Of a stretch of 41,198 nt of DNA, positions 24,623-32,641 are shown in pieces. Position numbers and translations under genes: made by a program. The stretch lies in assembly GCF_000801335.2 (NCBI RefSeq), contig NZ_JSEH01000031.1, positions 1 to 41,198 of the forward strand. The letters are read 5' to 3'. Under the pieces are notes generated by a model. The model did not search any database and was not told the DNA's origin. It saw only the letters and a list, made by a program, of their open reading frames with translations. This DNA is from Desulfovibrio sp. TomC. GTDB lineage: Bacteria; Desulfobacterota; Desulfovibrionia; Desulfovibrionales; Desulfovibrionaceae. Position 1 is the first letter of the stretch. Every line of letters starts with the position of its first letter.

Positions 24623-25033
24623 TTACTTTCCTCCGTCCATGATGACCTTCTGCAGGCCTTCAAAGTCCTTCTTGGCCAGTTCGGTCAGGGCGTTGTACAT
24701 GAGTGTGTTCTTCGCCATCACCGACATTTCCTTTTCCATGTTCACGCTGTCCAGGCCCTGGACCACCCGGGGCTTCCAGCCCATCTCCAGGTTGCCTTCG
24801 AAGCCGGCGGCATTGAACACCGTGGGCATGTGGCCGGCGCTGGTGCGCGTCATCTTGCCCCGCTCGTCGATATTGAGGGCCGACTGGAGTTCTTTTTCAA
24901 AGTCCAGGGTGCGGGCCTTGAACGCCGGGACGTCCATGTTGGCCAGGTTGGACATGACAACATTCTGACGCTCCAGATGCAGGTCCATGACCTTGCCGAG
25001 CAGTCCGATGTTTTCAGGGAGCATTGTTTTCAT
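24623..25033 (-). CDS. flgB: flagellar basal-body rod protein FlgB
   Basis: This 136-residue protein has the rod signature NVVMSNLANMDVPAFKARTLDFE and the C-terminal MSVMAKNTLMYNALTELAKKDFEGL. It is the first gene of the operon flgB-flgC-fliE-fliF-fliG-fliH-fliI. ATG 25033 has GGAGGG upstream at about 10-nt spacing; ATG 25024 is an alternative. I could not find a consensus flagellar promoter on the minus strand upstream. Confidence 0.94.
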   Translation of the reverse strand: MKTMLPENIGLLGKVMDLHLERQNVVMSNLANMDVPAFKARTLDFEKELQSALNIDERGKMTRTSAGHMPTVFNAAGFEGNLEMGWKPRVVQGLDSVNMEKEMSVMAKNTLMYNALTELAKKDFEGLQKVIMDGGK

Positions 25034-25250
25034 TGGCTTTTTCCCTCCGCTTGGGCGGATTGCGTCCGGGCTGGCCGCCCGGTTTCGAAGGCTATTGGGC
25101 AAAAAGCGTTCCAGCCCGGTCGGATGGAGCCGGGAATACGGAATTTTTTTCCGGATATTCGTTTCACTTTCTAATAAAGCGGAGCGGATTTCCCAAAATG
25201 CTCCTTGCTGTCGGGGCGATGGAGCGCCCGGCGCGGCGGGCTGGGCTGGT

Positions 25251-25266
25251 TGGCACAAGCTTTGCT
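25251..25266 (+). promoter_or_regulatory. sigma-54 promoter (TGGCAC-N5-TTGCT)
   Basis: TGGCAC (25251-25256), five bases, then TTGCT (25262-25266) matches the RpoN -24/-12 consensus exactly. Transcription would start near 25278 and run into the TPR gene at 25406. The rest of the 372-bp gap between flgB and this gene (25034-25405) holds an AT-rich block around 25140-25180 and nothing else I can name. Confidence 0.7.
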
Positions 25267-25405
25267 TTACCAGTTTCGCCCGGCAGGTTGCTCCCGCCGG
25301 AGCCGGCGCAAGCCGCACGCACCATCTTGCGCGTTGCTGCCAGGCGGCGCGAAACGGCGAGGCCCCAAAAAAAAGAAATGGGCCGCAGCCAACGGAGGGG
25401 ATGTC

Positions 25406-25978
25406 ATGAGTGGGCAACTGGATTACGAAATCAACAAGGAACTCGGCGAATGTTATCTGTTCATGGGCGACCTGGACAAGGCCGAGGAGTATTACGGCAA
25501 GGCCATGACCAATAACGGCGTGCATCCCGACCCCTACCTGGGTCTGGCCACCATCGCCGTCCAGCGCGGCCAGCTCGATGAGGCCATGGTGCTCTACCGC
25601 AAGGCCTCGGCCATCGAGGCTGACGACCGCTCCCTGTCCGGCATGGCCCTGATCGAAATGGAACGCGGCGAAGCCGGCGAGGCGTTCACCCATTTCAAGG
25701 GTGCGCTGGCCAAGAATCCTGAAAATCTCGTGGCCCTTTTCGGACTGGTGCGTCTGGCCCATGCCGACGAGCGCCTGGAAGAAGTCGTACCGTATCTCCA
25801 GGATTATCTGGCTGTTGACCCCATCAAGCATGAGGTCCGCTTCACCCTGGCCGGCTGCCTGGTCAACCTCGGCCGCCACGCCGAGGCCGGTAACGAACTG
25901 GACCAGATCCTGCTCCAGGACCCGGCCAATGCCGCCGCCAGGGAACTGGCCGAGGAACTCAAGCGCGTCGCCGCCTAG
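25406..25978 (+). CDS. TPR protein next to the flagellar operon
   Basis: This 190-residue soluble protein consists of tetratricopeptide-type repeats: INKELGECYLFMGDLDKAEEYYGKAM, PYLGLATIAVQRGQLDEAMVLYRKAS, GMALIEMERGEAGEAFTHFKGAL, then FTLAGCLVNLGRHAEAGNELDQIL. It has no signal peptide, so it acts in the cytoplasm, probably as a binding scaffold. GGAGG 7 nt before ATG 25406 decides the start. It is divergent from flgB and lies behind a consensus sigma-54 promoter, which suggests co-regulation with motility genes. The exact role is unknown. Confidence 0.75.
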   Translation: MSGQLDYEINKELGECYLFMGDLDKAEEYYGKAMTNNGVHPDPYLGLATIAVQRGQLDEAMVLYRKASAIEADDRSLSGMALIEMERGEAGEAFTHFKGALAKNPENLVALFGLVRLAHADERLEEVVPYLQDYLAVDPIKHEVRFTLAGCLVNLGRHAEAGNELDQILLQDPANAAARELAEELKRVAA

Positions 25979-26011
25979 TTCCCCGCCCTTTGCGCGGATA
26001 TCCCCTCCAGA

Positions 26012-26044
26012 GCGTCCGGTCCGGGATTTGTCCCGGCCGGACGC
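26012..26044 (+). repeat. stem-loop after the TPR gene
   Basis: GCGTCCGG-T-CCGGGA (26012-26026) pairs with TCCCGGCCGGACGC (26031-26044): 14 bp with one bulged T and a TTTG loop. No T tract follows, so termination would be weak or rho-assisted. Confidence 0.6.
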
Positions 26045-26116
26045 CCCGGAACGGCCCCGCCACCCTTGCCAATCCGGCCGCTTTGTGCCACCTCGCTTGA
26101 AAAAGTGAGGTCCTGA

Positions 26117-26710
26117 ATGGATTTTCTGCCCATCAAACGGGCGCTTGTAAGCGTCACGGACAAGTCCGGTCTGCCCGAACTGGCCCGGTTCCTCAGTGCG
26201 GCCGGGGTCGAGCTCGTTTCCACCGGCGGCACCCGGAAAATGCTTATGGAAGCGGGGCTGCCGGTCACCTCCGTCAGCGACGTGACCGGGTTTCCCGAGA
26301 TCTTAAACGGCCGGGTCAAAACCCTGCATCCCCATGTCCACGGCGGCATCCTGGCCGACAAGGACAATCCCGAACATCTGGCCACCCTGGCGGGGCACGG
26401 CATTGCCGCCTTCGATATGGTGGTGGTCAATCTCTATGCCTTCGGCAAGGCCCTGGAGAAAAAACTGCCCCTGCCCGAGATGGTCGAGCAGATCGACATC
26501 GGCGGACCGACCCTGCTTCGCGCCGCAGCGAAAAATTTCGCCTCCATCCTGGTGGCGCCGGACCCGGCCTTCTACGCCGAGATCATGGACGCCCTGGCCC
26601 AAAACGGCATGAAAGCGCCGCTCTCCCTGCGCCAGAAAACCGCCGCCGCCACCTTCCGCCAGACCAGCGCCTACGACGACGCCATCGCCGCCTACCTGGC
26701 CGACGCCTAA
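26117..26710 (+). CDS. purH: stand-alone IMP cyclohydrolase (PurH N-terminal domain)
   Basis: The 197-residue protein matches only the N-terminal, MGS-like half of bifunctional PurH: KRALVSVTDKSGLPELARFL, VELVSTGGTRKML, VTGFPEILNGRVKTLHPHVHGGIL, and IDIGGPTLLRAAAKNF. It closes FAICAR to IMP, the last step of purine synthesis. The AICAR formyltransferase half, normally fused, is absent, and the frame ends cleanly rather than by a break. The transformylase must be encoded elsewhere. GAGG precedes ATG 26117. A 3'-end hairpin element follows the stop codon. Confidence 0.9.
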   Translation: MDFLPIKRALVSVTDKSGLPELARFLSAAGVELVSTGGTRKMLMEAGLPVTSVSDVTGFPEILNGRVKTLHPHVHGGILADKDNPEHLATLAGHGIAAFDMVVVNLYAFGKALEKKLPLPEMVEQIDIGGPTLLRAAAKNFASILVAPDPAFYAEIMDALAQNGMKAPLSLRQKTAAATFRQTSAYDDAIAAYLADA

Positions 26711-26812
26711 ACGGCGCAAGCGGGGGGAGTGGGAGAGGGGAAGGCGCAAGAGTGCCTCCGGCGGCCGGGAGGGGGTAACCCCCTCCCGGACCCTCCCTGA
26801 CTGGGGTCAGGG
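26711..26812 (+). repeat. 3'-end hairpin element, copy 1
   Basis: A purine-rich leader (26711-26753) is followed by the core GCCTCCGGCGGCC starting at 26754. A perfect 12-bp stem (arms 26765-26776 and 26778-26789, bounded by CC and GG) comes next, then ACCCT and a second hairpin CCCTGAC-TGGG-GTCAGGG (26795-26812). It lies directly after the IMP cyclohydrolase stop codon, on the same strand. Confidence 0.8.
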
Positions 26813-27428
26813 CCAGCGAGCTCTCGCGGCGGCCGGCCCGAAGCCGGCTGTCGGCGCGTTGACGCCCGACCAAATCCTCCTCCTCCTTGCTCCCTCGCTC
26901 CCGCCGTCGGGCTCCCCGTCGACCCCTTTTCCGACTGTCGCCGGCATCTGGCCTTTCTTGGCCACCCGGGCCGGCTTGCGGCGACATTTTCTTGACGGCC
27001 AGAGCGCCGCGTCATGTCCGACTCCAGGGCCTGGGTCTTCAAAACGCCGTGCGACGACGTCTGCCCGGGGCACACGGGAGGGGTTGCCTGGGCAACGGCG
27101 TCGTGAAAACTGTATCTGTATCGTTTTTTCTATGTACAATTTCGAAGAGCTGTTTGTGTAAATCAGCCAGTTCCCGGCCGTTGCGACGCCGTGAAGCGGG
27201 ATGTGTGCAGTATGTTCTGCTCCTGCGGTGTGTCTGTTGCCAAGAGAGAGAGGCCTGAAGGCGCAGGGGGCAGACAAAACGGACGCCGTAGCCCCAGGGG
27301 CCAGGAAAGTCGCCGGAGAAACCATTTCCACGGCTGCAAGTGGACAGGTATTCCAGCCTGTGGCATACCGGTAGCATAGTCAGCCGTTGCGTTCCCGCGG
27401 CTGCGCAATCCAGCCAGGAGGGAACGCC
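26813..27428. other. 616-bp gap upstream of the chemoreceptor gene
   Basis: No open frame here has a ribosome-binding site and a believable protein. The first part is GC-rich and the part around 27100-27170 is AT-richer, which could hold the chemoreceptor promoter, but I see no consensus -35/-10, sigma-28 or sigma-54 site. Confidence 0.5.
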
Positions 27429-29483
27429 ATGCGCCTGTCGCTTCGTGCAAAGTTCTTCGGCCCGATTCTCGGTATCGTCATCCTCGGTATGGCGGCCCTG
27501 GTGTATTTCAACGACCGGACAGTCAAAACGGCCTTTAAGAACGTCGAGAGCGAGTCCATGGCCCTGTTGAGTCAGGTCATGTCCAAGGACATCAGCGATT
27601 CGGTCAGCGCCAATCTCAGGCTGCTCGGCAGTTTCGCCCAGACGCCGCTGGTCGCGGCTGCTGCCCAGAACCAGGACACGGCCGCAGCCAGCGCCTTGTT
27701 CGGGGCCATGGCCAAGGGCATGACCGGCGCGGATTACGCCAACATTTTCGACGCCGCCGGATTGGTCACGGCCTCGTCCAATCCGGCCGCCGTCGGCAAG
27801 ATCAAAGTGGACGACCGGGATTACTTCAAACTGGTCATGCAGGAAGGGAAGAGCGATGTGGTCTCCAAGGCCATTATCAGCCGGACCACCAACAAGGCCG
27901 CCATCGTTTTGGCCCAACCCGTGCGGGACGGTTCCGGCAAGCTCGTGGGTATGGTCAATACCGGCATGGACTTGGAGTCCCTGACCGCGGACCTGGCGTC
28001 CACCAAGATCGGCCAGACCGGGTATGCCGTCATTCTGGACGCCCAGGGCATGGTTCTGGCCCATCCCGACAAAGCGCAGCTCATGAAGACCGACCTTGCG
28101 GCCACGGAGATCGGCAAGCGCATCCTGGCCACCACCGGCACCGCCGTCCTGGAATACCACGACGCCTCCGGCGCGCATTTGGCCGCCGTCACCCGCGACG
28201 CCAGAACGGGCTGGCGGGTGGTGGTCGAAGCGCCGCTGGCCGAATTCAGCGCCTTTGCCGACGCAGCCACCCGGCAAAATGCCGGCATTGCCCTGGCCCT
28301 GACCGTGGCCATCCTGGCGGCCATCGTCGTGTTGCTGGGCGTTGCCGTCCTTGGCAAGTTGCGGGTCTGCGTGGAGTTTGCCGCCGCCGTGGCCAAGGGC
28401 GACCTGAACCGCCGCCTGGACATCACTTCCGGCGACGAGTTGCAGACCCTGGGCGAGGCCCTCTCGGCCATGACCGCCAGCATCACGACCAATCTTGCCG
28501 AAGCCCATGCCAAGGGCGAGGAAGCCATGGCCCAGGCCGACCGGGCCGCCAAGGCCCTGGCCGATGCCCAGGCCGCCCAGGAGGAAGCCGAAGCCGCCAA
28601 GAGCCAGGGCATGGTCCTGGCTGCCGACCAGTTGCAGGGCGTCATGGAGGCGCTGACCGACGTGGCCGAACTGTTGTCGCGGGAAATCAGCACGGTCACG
28701 GCTTCGGTGGAAGAGCAGGAGCGTCGCACCACGGAAACCGCCACCGCCATGGAAGAGATGAACGCCACGGTCCTTGAGGTGGCCCGCAATGCCTCCGAGG
28801 CCTCGACCAAGGCCGACGCCGCCCGGGGGCAGGCTGTGGAAGGCCGCGCTGTGGTCGCCCGGTCCATGGCCGCCATCAGCCGGGTGGACACGGTGTCCCG
28901 CGAGGTTAAAGCCGGCATGGACGAGCTCGGGGCCAAGGCGCAAGCCATCGGGACCATCATGAACGTCATTTCCGACATTGCCGACCAGACCAACCTGCTG
29001 GCCTTAAACGCCGCCATCGAGGCGGCCCGGGCCGGCGAGGCCGGGCGCGGCTTTGCGGTCGTGGCCGACGAAGTGCGAAAGCTCGCCGAAAAGACCATGA
29101 CCGCCACCAAGGAAGTCGGGGCCTCTATCGGGGCCATCCAGACCGGGGCCAGGGACAGTATGGCCAAGGTGGACGAGGCGACGCAGGCCGTGGCCACGGC
29201 CACGGAGCTGGCCCGGGCCTCCGAAACGGCGCTGGGCGAGATCGTGGCCCTGGTGGACGACACCTCCTCCCAGGTCCAGGGCATTGCCACGGCGGCCGAA
29301 GAGCAATCGGCCACCACTGAGGAGATCAACCGGGCCGAGGAGCAGGTCAGCCGGCTGTCTTCGGAAATCGCCCATGGGATGCGGGAATCCGCCGGGGTGG
29401 TCGAGTCCATGGCCCGGCAGGTGGATGCCCTGGAAGAGCTGGTGGCCACGTTCCGCAGTCGCGGCGCAGGCAAGTCGCAGTAG
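27429..29483 (+). CDS. methyl-accepting chemotaxis protein with periplasmic Cache domain
   Basis: This 684-residue chemoreceptor has a first membrane segment ([19 protein letters not shown]), a periplasmic dCache-like domain (about 35-285; [34 protein letters not shown]), a second membrane segment (about 293-318), a HAMP domain, and the signalling domain. The hairpin tip is intact ([23 protein letters not shown]). No C-terminal CheR-binding pentapeptide is seen. It should feed CheA/CheW signalling to the flagellar motor; Cache domains of this type often bind amino acids or organic acids, but the ligand is unknown. AGGAGG precedes ATG 27429. Confidence 0.93.
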   Translation: MRLSLRAKFFGPILGIVILGMAALVYFNDRTVKTAFKNVESESMALLSQVMSKDISDSVSANLRLLGSFAQTPLVAAAAQNQDTAAASALFGAMAKGMTGADYANIFDAAGLVTASSNPAAVGKIKVDDRDYFKLVMQEGKSDVVSKAIISRTTNKAAIVLAQPVRDGSGKLVGMVNTGMDLESLTADLASTKIGQTGYAVILDAQGMVLAHPDKAQLMKTDLAATEIGKRILATTGTAVLEYHDASGAHLAAVTRDARTGWRVVVEAPLAEFSAFADAATRQNAGIALALTVAILAAIVVLLGVAVLGKLRVCVEFAAAVAKGDLNRRLDITSGDELQTLGEALSAMTASITTNLAEAHAKGEEAMAQADRAAKALADAQAAQEEAEAAKSQGMVLAADQLQGVMEALTDVAELLSREISTVTASVEEQERRTTETATAMEEMNATVLEVARNASEASTKADAARGQAVEGRAVVARSMAAISRVDTVSREVKAGMDELGAKAQAIGTIMNVISDIADQTNLLALNAAIEAARAGEAGRGFAVVADEVRKLAEKTMTATKEVGASIGAIQTGARDSMAKVDEATQAVATATELARASETALGEIVALVDDTSSQVQGIATAAEEQSATTEEINRAEEQVSRLSSEIAHGMRESAGVVESMARQVDALEELVATFRSRGAGKSQ

Positions 29484-29507
29484 TCCTGCCTTGGCCTCGA
29501 ACGCCTG

Positions 29508-29537
29508 AAAAAGGCCCTGCTGCGGCGGGGCCTTTTT
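29508..29537 (+). terminator. intrinsic terminator after the chemoreceptor gene
   Basis: AAAAAGGCCC (29508-29517) pairs with GGGCCTTTTT (29528-29537) around a 10-nt loop. Confidence 0.9.
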
Positions 29538-29541
29538 ATTT

Positions 29542-29554
29542 GGAATACTATTCC
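29542..29554. promoter_or_regulatory. operator-like palindrome at the 3' end of the repressor gene
   Basis: GGAAT-ACT-ATTCC is a perfect palindrome with the same half-sites as the operator cluster at 30447-30494. A further GGAAT stands at 29571-29575, touching the repressor stop codon. It lies between the chemoreceptor terminator and the repressor gene end. Confidence 0.6.
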
Positions 29555-29574
29555 TTATATGCCTTAAAAAGGAA

Positions 29575-30414
29575 TCAGTCCAATTCCCGGGCGGTCCAGA
29601 TGCAACGACCGATGATTTCGAAATCGTCGGCATCGGACACCAGCAGGATGTTGGCGTCGCTGTCCGAAACGATGCCGAGCTGGCCGCCGACGTCCACCAG
29701 CCGCTTGATGTACATCTGGCCGTTGTGGCGCAGGTAGTAGACCTTGTTTTTTACGAACTGGCGGCGGCCTTCGTCGATGAGCACCACCGATCCGTCGGTG
29801 ATGGTCGGTTCCATGCTGTCGCCAAAGGCCCGGATGGCGGTCATGTATTCAGGGTTGCCCTTGGACCGGATCCAGTCGGTGCGAAAACTCAGGTAGGTCA
29901 GCGTGCGGTCGCCGGTTTCGGTGGACCCCCCGCCCATGGAGGCCGTGGCTTCGCGCAGCGGCACCTCGGTATACACCGACTCCCGCGTTTCCCGGGAACG
30001 CAGGTCCCGCAATATGGAGCGCAGGGCGGCGTGCTCTGCGCCGGTTCCCCGGCCGCCGGCCCCATCGCTGCCGCCGTAGGCCGGTTCGCGCACATGGAAG
30101 CGCCGCGTCGCCGGCCCTTCGGCCGGGTAGGGCATGGCTTCCAGGCGCTGTCGGCCAAGGGTCAGCAGGTCTTCGTAGGGCAGCTCGAAAAACTCGGCGA
30201 ACCGGCGGCGCAGTTTGGCCTTGGGCACCTGCTTGCCGGCCAGAATCTTGCTCACATAGCCCTGGCTCACCCCGACAAAGGCGGCCAGCTCGCCCTGGTT
30301 GGCCTCTTCCTCGGCGGTCAGTTCCACCAGGGCCTTCCAGAACTGCTGGTCCTCCTCGGTGCGAAAAGGACCCTCTTCCGGGGTGGGTTGGGGCTGGTCC
30401 GGACGTATCATCAT
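29575..30414 (-). CDS. phage-type repressor: HTH plus S24 (LexA/CI-like) domain
   Basis: The 279-residue protein has an N-terminal helix-turn-helix (NQGELAAFVGVSQGYVSKILAGKQVP, about 39-64) and a C-terminal S24 peptidase-like domain. The dyad is Ser200 in FGDSMEPTI and Lys237 in MYIKRL. At the place where relatives have an Ala-Gly cleavage pair it reads ASMGGG, Met160-Gly161. It probably binds the GGAAT/ATTCC palindromes upstream and represses both itself and the Mor-like gene. A stop codon lies in frame upstream, so the start is ATG 30414 or 30411. No clear Shine-Dalgarno precedes it, suggesting a short leader. Confidence 0.85.
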   Translation of the reverse strand: MMIRPDQPQPTPEEGPFRTEEDQQFWKALVELTAEEEANQGELAAFVGVSQGYVSKILAGKQVPKAKLRRRFAEFFELPYEDLLTLGRQRLEAMPYPAEGPATRRFHVREPAYGGSDGAGGRGTGAEHAALRSILRDLRSRETRESVYTEVPLREATASMGGGSTETGDRTLTYLSFRTDWIRSKGNPEYMTAIRAFGDSMEPTITDGSVVLIDEGRRQFVKNKVYYLRHNGQMYIKRLVDVGGQLGIVSDSDANILLVSDADDFEIIGRCIWTARELD

Positions 30415-30446
30415 GGGATTGTGCCCCAGTCAGGGAGGCAATGTCC

Positions 30447-30494
30447 ATTCCTTTTTTGGAATATTATTCTTGACAAATATTCCAATTAGGAATA
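30447..30494. promoter_or_regulatory. operator cluster between repressor and Mor-like gene
   Basis: Three palindromes built from the same half-site lie side by side: ATTCC-N6-GGAAT (30447-30462), GAAT-ATT-ATTC (30459-30469) and TATTCC-N5-GGAATA (30478-30494). The block is very AT-rich compared with its surroundings. It overlaps both divergent promoters, as in phage repressor switches. Confidence 0.75.
30461..30466 (-). promoter_or_regulatory. possible -10 box of the repressor gene
   Basis: On the minus strand this reads TAATAT, 47 nt upstream of the repressor ATG. The -35 region is poor. It sits inside the operator cluster, so autorepression is expected. Confidence 0.4.
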
Positions 30495-30498
30495 ATTC
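30470..30498 (+). promoter_or_regulatory. sigma-70 promoter of the Mor-like gene, overlapping operator
   Basis: A perfect -35 box TTGACA (30470-30475) is followed after 17 bp by TAATTC (30493-30498) as -10. The third palindrome occupies the spacer and the edge of the -10, so a bound repressor would block it. Confidence 0.65.
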
Positions 30499-30549
30499 GT
30501 CACGCAGGCAAGGCCGCTGTTCCACCCAAAGACCACGGAGACGGTTGCA

Positions 30550-30804
30550 ATGCGTGAAGCCGAGTTGGAGGCCACATTGGCGCAGAGCCTGGGAGAAGAA
30601 GCCGCCCGGGCTGCTCTGGACGCCCTGATCGCCGCCTGGGGCGGCTGCCGGCTGGATATTCCAAACGGGACATCGTCCCGCAAACGCCGGCGCGATGCCG
30701 AGATCCGGCGACGCCACCGCGACGGCGTGGACCTGTTCGCCCTGCGCGACCTGTACGGGTTGTCCGACCGCCATTTGCGGCGCATCCTGTACACAACCCA
30801 TTAG
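30550..30804 (+). CDS. Mor/C-family (Mu middle-operon) transcription activator-like protein
   Basis: This 84-residue protein shows the Mor signature in short form: an N-terminal helical part, AAWGGCRLDIPNG (matching the Mor GGxxxYIP strand region), a basic segment RKRRRDAEIRRR, and a C-terminal helix-turn-helix DLFALRDLYGLSDRHLRRIL. Mu Mor and C activate middle and late phage promoters by distorting DNA. Its own promoter overlaps the repressor operators, so it is probably silent until repression is lifted. GGAG lies 9 nt upstream. No Mu transposase or late genes are next to it. A 3'-end hairpin element follows. Confidence 0.75.
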   Translation: MREAELEATLAQSLGEEAARAALDALIAAWGGCRLDIPNGTSSRKRRRDAEIRRRHRDGVDLFALRDLYGLSDRHLRRILYTTH

Positions 30805-30861
30805 CCGGGCTGCGGCCCGCCCTGCCTGCCGCCGGACCGCCTGGTCCGGCGGTTTTGTTGA

Positions 30862-30936
30862 TGGGGGAGTGCGGGAGAAGGGGAAGAAGAGCCTCCGGCG
30901 GCCGGGGGCCTGAGGCCCCCGGCCCCCCCAAAGGGG
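30862..30936 (+). repeat. 3'-end hairpin element, copy 2
   Basis: A purine-rich leader (30862-30890) leads to the core GCCTCCGGCGGCC (30891-30903). The first stem is a perfect 9 bp, CCGGGGGCC-TGA-GGCCCCCGG (30902-30922), followed by CCCC-AAA-GGGG (30926-30936). It lies downstream of the Mor-like gene on the same strand. The rest of the gap to 31094 shows nothing I can name. Confidence 0.8.
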
Positions 30937-31094
30937 TTCAGGGGGACGGCGTGAACCCGACGGTGGTCGGGAACGGGAAAAATGATTCCGCCGGGGCTGG
31001 GCAATGCCGCCGTAGCGCAGGCCTGACAGGAACCACCGTTGTTGCGCCGTCCGACAGTTGCGCTGTCCGAAGCCTTGGGGGTCTGGGCGCGGCC

Positions 31095-32540
31095 CTATAA
31101 AATCGGCGCAAACAGGCGGCTCATCATGACGCCGGTTTTGAACAGAAAAGACCGGTCGGTGTAATCATCGGCCGTGGCCCGGACGCATCGGGCAAAATCC
31201 GTGCGCAGCATGGCCTCGACGGCGGCAATGAATCCCGGGTGGGCCACGGCCAGGGTGATTTCAAAGTTGAGGCGAAAGGACCGGTTGTCGCAGTTGGCCG
31301 TGCCCACGCTGGCCATGGTGTCGTCCACCAGGATGACTTTTTGGTGGAGAAACCCGTCCTGGTAGCGGTAGAACTTGACGCCCAGGGTTTCCAGGTCGGT
31401 CAGATAGGAAAACGATGCCAGATAGACCAGGTGGTGGTCGGCTTTTTGCGGCAGCATCACCCGGACATCCACGCCGCGAAGCACAGCCAGTTGCAGGGCC
31501 GAGACAATTTCCCGATCCGGCACGAAATAGGGAGACACGATCCACAGCCGGTCCTTGGCCGCCGAAATGGCCTGGAAAAAAAACAGGTCGCAGGATTCGA
31601 TGTCGTCAGCCGGCCCGGAGGGCAGGACCAGGGCCGACATCTCCCCTCCCGGGGCCGGGCGAAGCTCCCAGGCCAGGGTCGGCGTCTCCCGGGTGGCCCA
31701 GTACCAGTCCTCCAGGAAGCTCAGCTGGACCAGGGCGGCGGCCGGTCCCACGATCCGGACATGGGTGTCGCGCCAATGCCCCAGGCGGGGATTTTGGCCG
31801 AGATATTCGTCCCCGACATTGTGCCCGCCGAGAAAGGCGGTGACGCCGTCGACCACCACGATCTTGCGGTGGTTGCGGAAATTGAGCTGCAGGCGGTTGC
31901 GCCAGCCAAGCGTGGTGTTAAACGGGGAGATTTTCACGCCGGCCCGGGTCAGGTCGGCAATGTAGCCGGGGTCCAGCTTGTGGCAGCCGATCTCGTCGTA
32001 GAGCACGCGTACCGACACCCCGGCCCTGGCCTGGGCGATAAGCCGGTCCTTGAGCCGGCGGCCGAGGACGTCGTCGCGGATGATGAAAAACTGGACCAGG
32101 ACGTAGGACGTCGCCGCGTCGATGGCCGCGAAGATGGCCTCGAAGGTGGCCTCGCCGTCAATGAGCAGGCGCACGTCGTTGCCGGCGGTAAAGGGCAGTT
32201 CGGCCAGCCGCTCCAGGACCGGGAAAAGGCTTGGCAGACCCGGGGCGTGGCTGTCGGGGAAGGCCCGGCCGGCGTTTAATTCCGGGGCCATGGCATTGAC
32301 GATGCGGTCGCCGGCCCGGCGCGAGGCCACGTAGCCCTGGAAGCGGTTGCGCCCGAGAATCCAGTACAGCGGCACAGCCACGTAGGGGAAGGTGATCATG
32401 GCCATGACCCAGGCCAGCGCCCCCTGGGACGACCGGGCGGTGAAAAGCGCCCGGGCAGCGGAAGCAACGCCGATAAGGTGGCACAGGCCAAGAATGACAA
32501 ACAGCAAAGGCCCTCCCCGGCCGGCAGCGAGAAGACGCAC
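31095..32540 (-). CDS. cls: cardiolipin synthase-like phospholipase D family enzyme
   Basis: This 481-residue protein has two N-terminal membrane segments (PLLFVILGLCHLIGVASA; WVMAMITFPYVAVPLYWIL) and two HKD motifs, HRKIVVVD (224-231) and HQKVILVD (399-406), each followed by the usual Gly/Asn-rich segment (GGHNVGDEY; GTANCDNRSF). These form the two halves of the active site that joins phosphatidyl groups to make cardiolipin in the inner membrane. The frame opens with GTG 32540, which lacks a clear ribosome-binding site; TTG 32507, behind GGGGAGGG, may be the true start. It is divergent from the PRC-barrel gene. Confidence 0.88.
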   Translation of the reverse strand: MRLLAAGRGGPLLFVILGLCHLIGVASAARALFTARSSQGALAWVMAMITFPYVAVPLYWILGRNRFQGYVASRRAGDRIVNAMAPELNAGRAFPDSHAPGLPSLFPVLERLAELPFTAGNDVRLLIDGEATFEAIFAAIDAATSYVLVQFFIIRDDVLGRRLKDRLIAQARAGVSVRVLYDEIGCHKLDPGYIADLTRAGVKISPFNTTLGWRNRLQLNFRNHRKIVVVDGVTAFLGGHNVGDEYLGQNPRLGHWRDTHVRIVGPAAALVQLSFLEDWYWATRETPTLAWELRPAPGGEMSALVLPSGPADDIESCDLFFFQAISAAKDRLWIVSPYFVPDREIVSALQLAVLRGVDVRVMLPQKADHHLVYLASFSYLTDLETLGVKFYRYQDGFLHQKVILVDDTMASVGTANCDNRSFRLNFEITLAVAHPGFIAAVEAMLRTDFARCVRATADDYTDRSFLFKTGVMMSRLFAPIL

Positions 32541-32555
32541 AACGGCGTATTGTTC

Positions 32556-32583
32556 TTGACCGGCCTTTGCATCGTTCTATACG
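32556..32583 (+). promoter_or_regulatory. sigma-70 promoter of the PRC-barrel gene
   Basis: TTGACC (32556-32561), a 16-bp spacer and TATACG (32578-32583) form a good promoter. It would give a leader of about 50 nt before ATG 32642. Confidence 0.6.
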
Positions 32584-32641
32584 CACAGAACAGTTCCGGC
32601 AAGAAACGCCGTGATCCCACGCACCCCAACCGGAGACATCC

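Noticed and set aside
26583-27331. Minus-strand frames in the gap before the chemoreceptor gene
   Set aside because: Arg/Gly/Pro-rich translations without ribosome-binding sites or recognisable motifs.
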